10,073 nt of DNA from JAQVUB01 sp033809415 (GTDB taxonomy: Bacteria > Verrucomicrobiota > Lentisphaeria > Oligosphaerales > Oligosphaeraceae): the NCBI GenBank assembly GCA_033809415.1, contig JAPXLT010000174.1, positions 1 through 10,073 of the forward strand. The letters are read 5' to 3'. The notes under the pieces were generated by a model that did not search any database, had not been told where the DNA came from, and saw nothing but the letters and a program-made list of their open reading frames with translations. The position numbers were made by a program, and so were the translations under genes. Of the stretch, positions 1 through 6,652 are shown in pieces (the first letter of the stretch is position 1; the number at the start of each line of letters is the position of its first letter).

Positions 1-41
1 CCGCATGCGATTCCATCCATCAAAGGAACGCTTCTACAAAT

Positions 42-68
42 TTTCCGCGCTTTCCGTGTTTTCCGTGG
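42..68. repeat. Three-copy 9-base tandem repeat (TTTCCGYGK-like)
   Basis: Three adjacent 9-base units can be read: TTTCCGCGC (42-50), TTTCCGTGT (51-59) and TTTCCGTGG (60-68). They differ only at the last three positions. The unit length matches the tandem repeat at 7886-7930, though the unit sequence differs. The function is unknown. It is probably a degenerate intergenic micro-repeat. Confidence 0.7.
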
Positions 69-100
69 ACAAAAAATAGATTCTGATTGCCGATCAATGG

Positions 101-119
101 AAAAAGTCAACTGCTTTTT
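101..119 (-). terminator. Weak A/T hairpin, possible terminator of the leftward operon
   Basis: AAAAAG (101-106) can pair with CTTTTT (114-119) around a 7-base loop, and the stem starts 5 bases beyond the last leftward stop codon. On the minus strand it reads as an A-rich arm, loop, then C and a T run, as in an intrinsic terminator. The stem has only one G-C pair, so it would be weak. It could equally act on the opposite strand or be chance. Confidence 0.3.
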
Positions 120-124
120 TAGGT

Positions 125-1075
125 TCAATCATTGCGGCATTGGGCGGTCTTATTCCTGTGAAAGCGAATGACTTGCCGGAGGGCGTTTTCCAAGCTGGTG
201 ATTTTTTCGATATTCAGGTATTTGCGTGTCAGGCTGACATCTGGAATATAGCGGTTGACTGTGCGGTTTATGCCAGGTAGGTTACTCACAATAATTTCGT
301 TATTTGTTTCAGCGCATTCCCGAACAAGTTCTGCCAATTCCCGAATCGAGATTGCCTGGTCGGACCCAATGTTGATAATCAGATGTGGTGCGGCGCAGTC
401 AAACAGTGCCCACAATTGGTGGACAAGGTCCCGTGCATATAAGTAGGAGCGCAAGGCCGTACCGTCGCCCTTGATATGTATGGGGTTCTGAAAAAGACAG
501 TCTTGTATGAAATTTCCTATTGCAAAGTGCTGGTCAAGAGGGAGATATTCCCCAATAAAGGCAAAGCAGCGGGCAATTCCGCATTCTATGCCGCCATCGA
601 GGCATAATTGCTCTGCCTGTAGTTTGCTTTTGCCGTAGACTGTCTGCGGATGGCAGGGCATGGATTCCGTCATCTGTTTAATGCCTGCCGGCATTTCCCC
701 ATAGACGGCGCCGGAACTGATGTAAAGAAGCCTTTGTATCGACCGCGTTTTGCAGAACTCCAATATACGTTTCGTGCCTTCGAGAATGATCGAGGACATT
801 TCAGCATCATCAATGCGCTGCGTCGCAGGAGTCGCAGCATGAATGACAGCGGAAAAATCACCGTCCGGAAATGCAAAGTCACGGACATCGCCGTTAACAA
901 AAGATACGTTTTGCAAACCTTGAAAGCACGGGTTGGCAGCCAGAAAAGCATTGCTATTGCGTGATAAAATCACCAACTCGGTATTTGGTCGGGGGGCACG
1001 CTGCCATTCAGAAAGAATGCTTTTGCCAAAAAAACCAGTGCCACCCGTGATGAGAATTCGTTGTTTTGCTGACAT
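125..1075 (-). CDS. NAD(P)-dependent epimerase/reductase (extended SDR), nucleotide-sugar type
   Basis: This is a 316-residue extended short-chain dehydrogenase of the NAD-dependent epimerase/dehydratase family. The nucleotide-binding glycine motif GGTGFFG is at residues 11-17. The acidic NGDVRD segment is at 61-66, the catalytic serine region YISSG at 118-122, and the YxxxK pair is Y147/K151. The C-terminal segment RYIPDVSLTRKYLNI is typical of sugar epimerases and reductases. The length is normal for the family. The ATG at 1075 fits the fold start, but no clear Shine-Dalgarno precedes it. It is the last gene of the leftward group, 103 bases after the ThDP enzyme. By position it could reduce the side-chain ketone left by the ThDP enzyme (YerF-like role) or the C4 ketone of a CDP-dideoxysugar (abequose/paratose synthase-like, RfbJ). 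Family assignment is firm. The substrate is inference. Confidence 0.85.
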   Translation of the reverse strand: MSAKQRILITGGTGFFGKSILSEWQRAPRPNTELVILSRNSNAFLAANPCFQGLQNVSFVNGDVRDFAFPDGDFSAVIHAATPATQRIDDAEMSSIILEGTKRILEFCKTRSIQRLLYISSGAVYGEMPAGIKQMTESMPCHPQTVYGKSKLQAEQLCLDGGIECGIARCFAFIGEYLPLDQHFAIGNFIQDCLFQNPIHIKGDGTALRSYLYARDLVHQLWALFDCAAPHLIINIGSDQAISIRELAELVRECAETNNEIIVSNLPGINRTVNRYIPDVSLTRKYLNIEKITSLENALRQVIRFHRNKTAQCRND

Positions 1076-1178
1076 GAATTACTTGTAAAGAAATGCAGTG
1101 GGCTTTTGTTCGCTGCCTCAGAAAATTTTTGCTGGGAAATATTCTGACGACAGATTGAAGAAACGTCAATGTGGTGCC

Positions 1179-2975
1179 TCAGTACTTGATTTTAGCAAAA
1201 TCGTTTCGATCCAGGAAAGGAGCCATGTCATCAAGTGAGGGTGAGGTGATTTTTCCGTCCGGAAGGACTTTTGCTGATGATTTAGGGGCAAAATTCTGTC
1301 CAGTATCCAGCATCACTTCGCAGATACAGGAATCCGGTGAATTTAAAATGTTTTCGATAAGGTCTTGACAATCCATTTCATTATTCAGGCGGAAGTAATT
1401 CAAACCAAAGGCCTCCGCCAGTCTGCAAAAATCGGGGAAAGCGATTCCGCTGCTTGTATCGATGCCGACGAAAGGTGGTTTGAAGAGGTTCTTCTGTGTC
1501 TGGCGGATGGAGTGATAGCCATTGTTGTTCAGCAGAAAGATTTTTATATTCAGTTTGTTGTGAGCGATGACAGCCAGTTCCTGAAGATTCATCATGATAC
1601 TGCCATCTCCGTCAATGCAAATGGTACGTTTGCGGTTGTCGGAAACCGCCACACCCAGGGCTGCTGGCAATCCATATCCCATGGCAGCACACCCGGAGTT
1701 GGTGAACATGCGCTGTCCCTGCTTGATTTTACATGCTTGAAAAGTGATCACGCAGGCACTGCCGTTGCCGCAGATGATACGGTCATCATCCCGCAACCGG
1801 CTAAAGAGAATATCCACAAAGACATAGGGATTGACCGGACCGGCATCGGCTCGATGATATGATGGCAGCACGGATGGAAATTCATGCAGCAGATTTTTGC
1901 ACCAAGCAACCCATCGGGCATGTTTTTCTTGTGGCATATATTCCTTTGACAGCAACGCTTTCAGAAAATCTTTGACATTGGCATGAATCGGCATATCAAT
2001 GCGCAAAGTCGGTTTAATCAGTTCGCGTGCATCGATATCGACGGCAATTTTATATGCATTTTTGGCAAAATCATAATGATTGTAACCAATCATCCGAAGG
2101 TTCATACGACATCCCAGACTCAACAGCAAATCACAGTTCTGGATGGCGAAATTCCCCGGTCGGGTACCTACCGTTCCCGGCATGCCCGCAAAATATGGGT
2201 TGTCAAAGGGTACCGTGTCATTTGCGTTCCAGGCGGTCACTACCGGTATGCGCAATTTGTCAAGAAGCTGGAGCAATTCGTCCCCCGCTTCGCCGCAACG
2301 GATTCCAGTGCCGGCCAGAATCAAAGGTGCCCTGGCGTCACGAATCTTTGCAAGAATGCAGTCTGTAACCTCCTCTTTGACAGCAGGCACCGGCCAAAAA
2401 AACTCTGTAGCAGCATCAAAATGCAGCAAGTCCTCTGTTTCAATCATGGCACCTTGAACATCAAGAGGAATATCGAGCCATACTGGTCCCCCGCGACCGT
2501 GCTTTGCCATAAACAACGCTTTTTCCAGATGCCAGGCAATTTCCGCTGGATTGGTTACCATAGCGGCATATTTGGTCATATTGGCGACGGAATGAATGAT
2601 GTCGAATTCCTGGTCGCCGAGCTGTCTTAAACCCAGTTCCGGACAGGAACAGATTGTCGTTTCCCGTTTGACCTGACCTGAAATGATGAACATGGGAATG
2701 GAGTCGAGCCATCCTCCCATTACTCCAGTGATGGCGTTGGTTCCGCCTGGACCGCTAGTGACACAGACCAGTGCTAGCCTGCCGGTCATTCGGGTATAGG
2801 CTTCTGCAGCGATGGCGGAGGCCTGTTCGTGGTGATTGAAGACACAATGCAGACCTTGCTGATGCCCAAACGCATCATTCAAGTGCATGGCACCGCCTCC
2901 GGTGACCATAAAACAATCGGTTATGCCTTTGCTGACTAAAAATTCCGAAATGAACTGAGCAGTCTTTATCCTCAT
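1179..2975 (-). CDS. Thiamine-diphosphate-dependent enzyme, acetolactate-synthase-like, putative sugar-branching carboligase
   Basis: This 598-residue protein has the three-domain layout of the acetolactate synthase/pyruvate oxidase family. The N-terminal domain contains NHHEQASA with the conserved cofactor-activating glutamate E50. A middle domain spans about 200-345. The C-terminal ThDP domain has the metal motif IDGDGS (454-459) followed by LLNNNG (481-486). The tail, about 562-594, ends in a PKSS...LPDG...PFLDR pattern that I recall from ThDP proteins of polysaccharide loci. An in-frame TTG lies 51 bases upstream (3026), but the ATG at 2975 has an AAGGA ten bases ahead and begins the conserved fold, so it is preferred. 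No acetolactate synthase small subunit lies in the window, and the neighbours are sugar enzymes, so branched-chain amino-acid synthesis is unlikely. The known parallel is YerE, which adds an acetyl branch from pyruvate to CDP-4-keto-3,6-dideoxyglucose. The acyl donor here is unknown. Confidence 0.85.
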   Translation of the reverse strand: MRIKTAQFISEFLVSKGITDCFMVTGGGAMHLNDAFGHQQGLHCVFNHHEQASAIAAEAYTRMTGRLALVCVTSGPGGTNAITGVMGGWLDSIPMFIISGQVKRETTICSCPELGLRQLGDQEFDIIHSVANMTKYAAMVTNPAEIAWHLEKALFMAKHGRGGPVWLDIPLDVQGAMIETEDLLHFDAATEFFWPVPAVKEEVTDCILAKIRDARAPLILAGTGIRCGEAGDELLQLLDKLRIPVVTAWNANDTVPFDNPYFAGMPGTVGTRPGNFAIQNCDLLLSLGCRMNLRMIGYNHYDFAKNAYKIAVDIDARELIKPTLRIDMPIHANVKDFLKALLSKEYMPQEKHARWVAWCKNLLHEFPSVLPSYHRADAGPVNPYVFVDILFSRLRDDDRIICGNGSACVITFQACKIKQGQRMFTNSGCAAMGYGLPAALGVAVSDNRKRTICIDGDGSIMMNLQELAVIAHNKLNIKIFLLNNNGYHSIRQTQKNLFKPPFVGIDTSSGIAFPDFCRLAEAFGLNYFRLNNEMDCQDLIENILNSPDSCICEVMLDTGQNFAPKSSAKVLPDGKITSPSLDDMAPFLDRNDFAKIKY

Positions 2976-2985
2976 TCTTGCGATT

Positions 2986-2990
2986 TCCTT
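2986..2990 (-). promoter_or_regulatory. Ribosome binding site deciding the ThDP-enzyme start
   Basis: AAGGA on the minus strand lies ten bases ahead of the ATG at 2975. It supports this ATG over the in-frame TTG at 3026, which overlaps the end of the phosphatase gene. The encoded fold also begins directly after this ATG. Confidence 0.6.
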
Positions 2991-3022
2991 CTTTCCGTGA
3001 CAGGCTATTGCTCTGTCTTTGT

Positions 3023-3673
3023 TCAAATCATCGAAAGCAGATCTAATGGTTTGTTTGCGAAACCAACCGCATGGGCCATTGCTAATTCTTCAGCGGTTTT
3101 GAAGCCGAAACCGTAGCTGACGCCAATAAAATCAATGCCAAGCAATTTTGCGCCCTGTTCGTCATGTAGAGTGTCGCCAACCATCACCACGCGCTGGTAG
3201 TCCGCAATTCCAGCTTCCTCAATACACATTTGAATGATATTCTGCTTTTTGAGCCTATTCCAATGATCAGCGCCATGCATGATCGTAGCATAGCGGTCAA
3301 ACTGAAAGTGCTTTAGCAATGTCAATGCGTAATCCTCCCGTTTATAAGTAGCCACTGCCATGACGATATTACGATCCAAAAGCTCCTGAAGGACTTCATA
3401 TATGCCCTCATATGGCATTGCTTTCAACAAATCCTTGCTCTTATACTGTTCCCGGAAAATCGTGGCAATCTCCTGCAGAACCTCGCCGGAACTTCCATAC
3501 ACCCTGGCAAAGGAGTCTTGGATCGGTGGACCAATGAAGGTGCTAAGAATGTCGTCTTCAACCATCGCATAGTCCATCTGGCAGATGGTATGCTTGACTG
3601 CCGACAGGATGCCGACGGAAGTGTCCAGGATGGTGCCATCGAGATCAAAAACTACCAAGTCATATTTGCTCAT
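3023..3673 (-). CDS. HAD-superfamily phosphatase (phosphoglycolate-phosphatase-like)
   Basis: This 216-residue haloacid-dehalogenase-type hydrolase has all four motifs in order. Motif I is FDLDGT with nucleophile D10 and acid D12. Motif II is the threonine T109 in AVATYK. Motif III is a lysine at 142/143 in RLKKQN. Motif IV is VGDTLHD with D167 and D171. A helical cap of about residues 16-85 lies between motifs I and II, as in the phosphoglycolate phosphatase group. The ATG at 3673 has a GAGG nine bases upstream and overlaps the aldolase stop by 14 bases. An ATG five codons earlier (3688) lacks a binding site. Inference from position: it removes a phosphate from a product of the neighbouring aldolase or from a precursor of the branch donor. 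HAD substrates cannot be read from sequence, and a housekeeping or repair phosphatase is possible. Confidence 0.85.
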   Translation of the reverse strand: MSKYDLVVFDLDGTILDTSVGILSAVKHTICQMDYAMVEDDILSTFIGPPIQDSFARVYGSSGEVLQEIATIFREQYKSKDLLKAMPYEGIYEVLQELLDRNIVMAVATYKREDYALTLLKHFQFDRYATIMHGADHWNRLKKQNIIQMCIEEAGIADYQRVVMVGDTLHDEQGAKLLGIDFIGVSYGFGFKTAEELAMAHAVGFANKPLDLLSMI

Positions 3674-5291
3674 CGGCGCCGCCCTCATATCTGGAATCGG
3701 TGAGGAAAGTAACGGTGAGAGAGTCTTTAATCCCCTCCAGAAATTCTCGTGTGTAGTGGTTTAAGTAATCCGCCATATTTCTGACAAAATCATATTCCAT
3801 GCTTGCGTGCAGATAATTGCAGGAGTTGCTGGAATATCCGTCGAACCCCGCCAGAGTAACATGACTCAGCCCCATGTCCTTCAAGGCTTTCAGCAACATT
3901 ACCAGAGAGTTATCAACAATTTTCGCTTCTGCATCCATCAGACTGTTGAAATTCAGGACAAATTCGAAGGCATCCTCGCTAGTACCGGTGACATTCGAGG
4001 TGGCGATGACAGAAAATTTTTCTTGGCTTAATCGGGAAGCCATCTGTACATAGCGCTTGGAATTGCTCAAAAAGATGTAATCCGGGCGGAAATCTTCCGG
4101 GACATGATTGATGGAAAGAATGAGTGGCTGTACGGATGCGACAAAATTTTCTACACGCGCTTTCTGAGTTTTCATGCTGATGCCAGGTCCAATCACCAGG
4201 ATTTCTTTGCCAAGAAGGCGTTTCTTGAGTCTTTGTCGGTCTGTTGCGTCATGGACTTCATTCATCTGGTAATCCACATAGAGTTTCTCGATATATTTCT
4301 GATCATAGAGCAATTTCTTTTCCCCCTGCAACTTTGCCAGTACGGCATTGACCGATTTGACCGATAAGGTCTTCTTGTTCATCAAATATTCGACGTAGGA
4401 GGGATGGCAGTCATTGGATGCGGCGAGGAAGTAGAACATATTGTATCCCCAGGTGGCCGGAGCATAGAACTGCGATATGTTTACATCGATGGCTTCCAGA
4501 ATCTGGCTGATATGATAACGCTTGCCAAACGAATTATTCATATACATGGCAATCAGCTCAAGGGGGGCGTTTCCTGCACTTTTTCCCATGCCGTAGATGC
4601 TTCCGTCAATGATCATTTTTCGATCGATTTTATTGGAGATCATTGCAATGCAGTTGGCATACCCCATCTGGAAGTTGTTATGGGCATGATATCCCAATGC
4701 AATGTCCGGATCGAGATGGGAGTTGAGCAAATTGAAATAATGCTGCAGATTGTTCTGATGCATCAGCCCATAGGTATCCACCATCGAAACTGCATAGGGT
4801 TTGGTGTCATTAGCCAGCCTGATCAGATCCATCATTTCTTCATCGGTATAACTAGTCACCGAAACAAGCTGAACAAAGACCTTGTAGCCCAACTCCTGCA
4901 GGCTTCGGCAATATGCCAGAGCCCCTGCTCGCAAATGCTTTTTGAAGATGACCCGGATTCCATCCAGAAAACAATCCCTGCATGGTTTGATTTGCTTTAG
5001 ACTGCACGTGCCATAGTCAATCATCCCGACGACCATCGATGATTTCCGGTCAATTCTTCCGTAGATCCTGCCAACACTGTCGGAGTCGGGCATAATGCTC
5101 CGGTCCATGTCGAAAGGCCTGCGTTCATCAAGAAAACCGATTTCGATGATATCCACGCCGGCATCGACTAGACGTTCGAAGATGCTGACCAGATTATCGT
5201 GCCCGAACTTCCAGTCGTTGAGGTATCCTCCGTCGCGCAGTGTGCAGTCCAGTAGGCTGATGTCAGGCATAGTTTGTTCTCCGGTATCCAT
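3660..5291 (-). CDS. Two-domain DRE-TIM (HMG-CoA-lyase-like) aldolase with extra C-terminal domain
   Basis: The protein has 543 residues. Residues about 8-290 form a DRE-TIM metallolyase barrel, the superfamily of HMG-CoA lyase and 4-hydroxy-2-oxovalerate aldolase. The signature DCTLRDGG is at 15-22, with R19 as the catalytic arginine and D20 as a metal ligand. The other metal ligands are H202 and H204 in GYHAHNN. The histidine acting as base in 4-hydroxy-2-oxovalerate aldolases (TLRDGxH) is replaced by Y23, so this is not a standard one. Residues about 358-520 form a second domain, apparently alpha/beta, with a glycine-rich VIGPG loop (366-370) and LAGFDGY (480-486). I cannot assign it. Enzymes of this superfamily join or split 2-oxo acids and aldehydes. 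ATG 5291 forms TAATG with the rfbH stop and has AAGGGG five bases upstream. ATG 5270, with GGAG eight bases upstream, is nearly as good and removes seven residues. Confidence 0.82.
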   Translation of the reverse strand: MDTGEQTMPDISLLDCTLRDGGYLNDWKFGHDNLVSIFERLVDAGVDIIEIGFLDERRPFDMDRSIMPDSDSVGRIYGRIDRKSSMVVGMIDYGTCSLKQIKPCRDCFLDGIRVIFKKHLRAGALAYCRSLQELGYKVFVQLVSVTSYTDEEMMDLIRLANDTKPYAVSMVDTYGLMHQNNLQHYFNLLNSHLDPDIALGYHAHNNFQMGYANCIAMISNKIDRKMIIDGSIYGMGKSAGNAPLELIAMYMNNSFGKRYHISQILEAIDVNISQFYAPATWGYNMFYFLAASNDCHPSYVEYLMNKKTLSVKSVNAVLAKLQGEKKLLYDQKYIEKLYVDYQMNEVHDATDRQRLKKRLLGKEILVIGPGISMKTQKARVENFVASVQPLILSINHVPEDFRPDYIFLSNSKRYVQMASRLSQEKFSVIATSNVTGTSEDAFEFVLNFNSLMDAEAKIVDNSLVMLLKALKDMGLSHVTLAGFDGYSSNSCNYLHASMEYDFVRNMADYLNHYTREFLEGIKDSLTVTFLTDSRYEGGADEQI

Positions 5292-6652
5292 TAAAGCCCC
5301 TTCTGTAAGCCTGCAACTGGATTGTCCAGAAAACGTTGGATGACCTCAATCATGTAATCGATTTTTTGTTGATTCAATCCTGGGTAGACTCCGATCCAGA
5401 AAGCGTCATTCATGAAGCGGTCGGTATTGGTGAGTGGTTTTGCGATGCGGTAATCGATGCCATGTTTCAGGGTTTCGAAGCAGGGGTGTTTTGTCAGGTT
5501 TCCTGCAAATAGGTTGCGTGTTTGGATGCCTGCATTTTCCAGGAATTGGACGATTTGGTTGCGTGAGAAGCCTGCCTGAGGAGTGACGGTCATCAGGAAG
5601 CCAAACCAGCACGGGTCACTTTCCGGATAGGCTTCGCAAAGCCGCAATTGCGGCAGGCCTTCGAGTCCTTGATGCAGAAGGCGATAATTCTCTTTGCGTT
5701 GGGCGATGAATTGCGGGAATTTCTTCAGCTGTGCGCAACCGATAGCGGCCTGCATGTCCGTGGCGCGTAAATTGTAGCCGAAGTGGCTGAAGACGTATTT
5801 GTGATCATAGCCGCGAGGAAGCTGCCCGAATTTGCCGGTGAAGCGGTATCCGCAGCTGTTGTCGACACCGGGTTCGCAGCAGCAATCCCGTCCCCAGTCG
5901 CGCAGGGACAAGGCGATTTTTTTCAACTGGGGGTCGGATGTGTAAAGCGCACCGCCTTCGCCCAGTGTCATGTGATGCGGCGGGTAGAAACTGGACGTTC
6001 CAATATCTCCCCAGGTGCCGGTCAGCTTGCCGTCATACTTCGAGCCGAGGGCATCGCAATTGTCTTCGATGAGCCAGAGCTTGTGGCGTGTGCAGAAGTC
6101 TTTCACTGCATGCAGGTTGAAGGGGTTGCCCAAGGTATGCGCAATCAGAACAGCCTTGGTTTTCTGGGAATATGCACATTCCAGCTGAGTGGGATCCAGG
6201 TTGGCTGTGTGTTCTTCGACGTCGACAAATACCGGCACAGCGCCATACTGGATGATCGGGGAAACCGTTGTGGGGAAGCCGGCCGCGACAGTAATGACCT
6301 CGTCGCCGCGTCGTACTTGGCGTTCTCCGAGCAAAGGGGAGGTCAGCGTCATGAAGGCAAGGAGGTTGGCCGAGGAACCGGAGTTGACCAGCAGGACAAA
6401 CGGAACGCCCAGATATTCCGCAAACTGTTGTTCGAACTGCCTCGAGTATCGCCCGTAGGTCAGCCAGAATTCCAGCGAGGCATCAACCAAGTTGAGCAAT
6501 TCATCCTGGTCGAAAACTCGTCCGCCATAATGAATTTGACTTTCGCCTGGCACGAAAGGCGCCTGCTGCTGCGGGGCATGCGCCAGGTGATAGTATTCAC
6601 GTACCTTGCTTAAAATCTCCGCTCGTAATTGTTCGGATTTCATTTGCTCCAT
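5291..6652 (-). CDS. rfbH: CDP-4-keto-6-deoxy-D-glucose 3-dehydratase (E1)
   Basis: This 453-residue PMP-dependent enzyme has the DegT/AHBA aspartate-aminotransferase fold. It removes the C3 hydroxyl of CDP-4-keto-6-deoxyglucose, giving the glucoseen intermediate of 3,6-dideoxysugar synthesis. The usual cofactor lysine of the family is replaced by histidine, H226 in SFYPPHH, which is diagnostic of this dehydratase. The [2Fe-2S] ligands match the E1 pattern C-X57-C-X1-C-X7-C exactly (C199, C257, C259, C267). The phosphate-binding SGSSAN is at 91-96 and the cofactor-ring aspartate D197 is in EDNCD. The ATG at 6652 has AGGA six bases upstream and overlaps the rfbG stop by 13 bases. Another ATG at 6643 forms ATGA with that stop and is also possible. 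Longer in-frame extensions run back inside rfbG and are rejected. The partner reductase RfbI/E3 is not in the window. Confidence 0.95.
   Translation of the reverse strand: MEQMKSEQLRAEILSKVREYYHLAHAPQQQAPFVPGESQIHYGGRVFDQDELLNLVDASLEFWLTYGRYSRQFEQQFAEYLGVPFVLLVNSGSSANLLAFMTLTSPLLGERQVRRGDEVITVAAGFPTTVSPIIQYGAVPVFVDVEEHTANLDPTQLECAYSQKTKAVLIAHTLGNPFNLHAVKDFCTRHKLWLIEDNCDALGSKYDGKLTGTWGDIGTSSFYPPHHMTLGEGGALYTSDPQLKKIALSLRDWGRDCCCEPGVDNSCGYRFTGKFGQLPRGYDHKYVFSHFGYNLRATDMQAAIGCAQLKKFPQFIAQRKENYRLLHQGLEGLPQLRLCEAYPESDPCWFGFLMTVTPQAGFSRNQIVQFLENAGIQTRNLFAGNLTKHPCFETLKHGIDYRIAKPLTNTDRFMNDAFWIGVYPGLNQQKIDYMIEVIQRFLDNPVAGLQKGL

Larger units (their letters stand above)
1..124. other. Intergenic tail downstream of the leftward operon
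   Basis: No coding region is supported here. The stretch holds a three-copy 9-base tandem repeat (42-68) and a weak A/T hairpin (101-119), both listed separately, plus an 8-base palindrome CGCATGCG at 2-9. It lies just past the stop codon of the last leftward gene. The next gene to the left is outside the window. Confidence 0.6.

Noticed and set aside
1076..1178. A separate promoter or terminator between the ThDP enzyme and the reductase
   Set aside because: The 103-base gap shows no clear hairpin with a T run and no convincing promoter boxes on the minus strand. I see nothing definite in it.
2976..3026. TTG start for the ThDP enzyme overlapping the phosphatase stop
   Set aside because: The 17 extra residues precede the conserved fold, and an ATG with a clear AAGGA follows at 2975.
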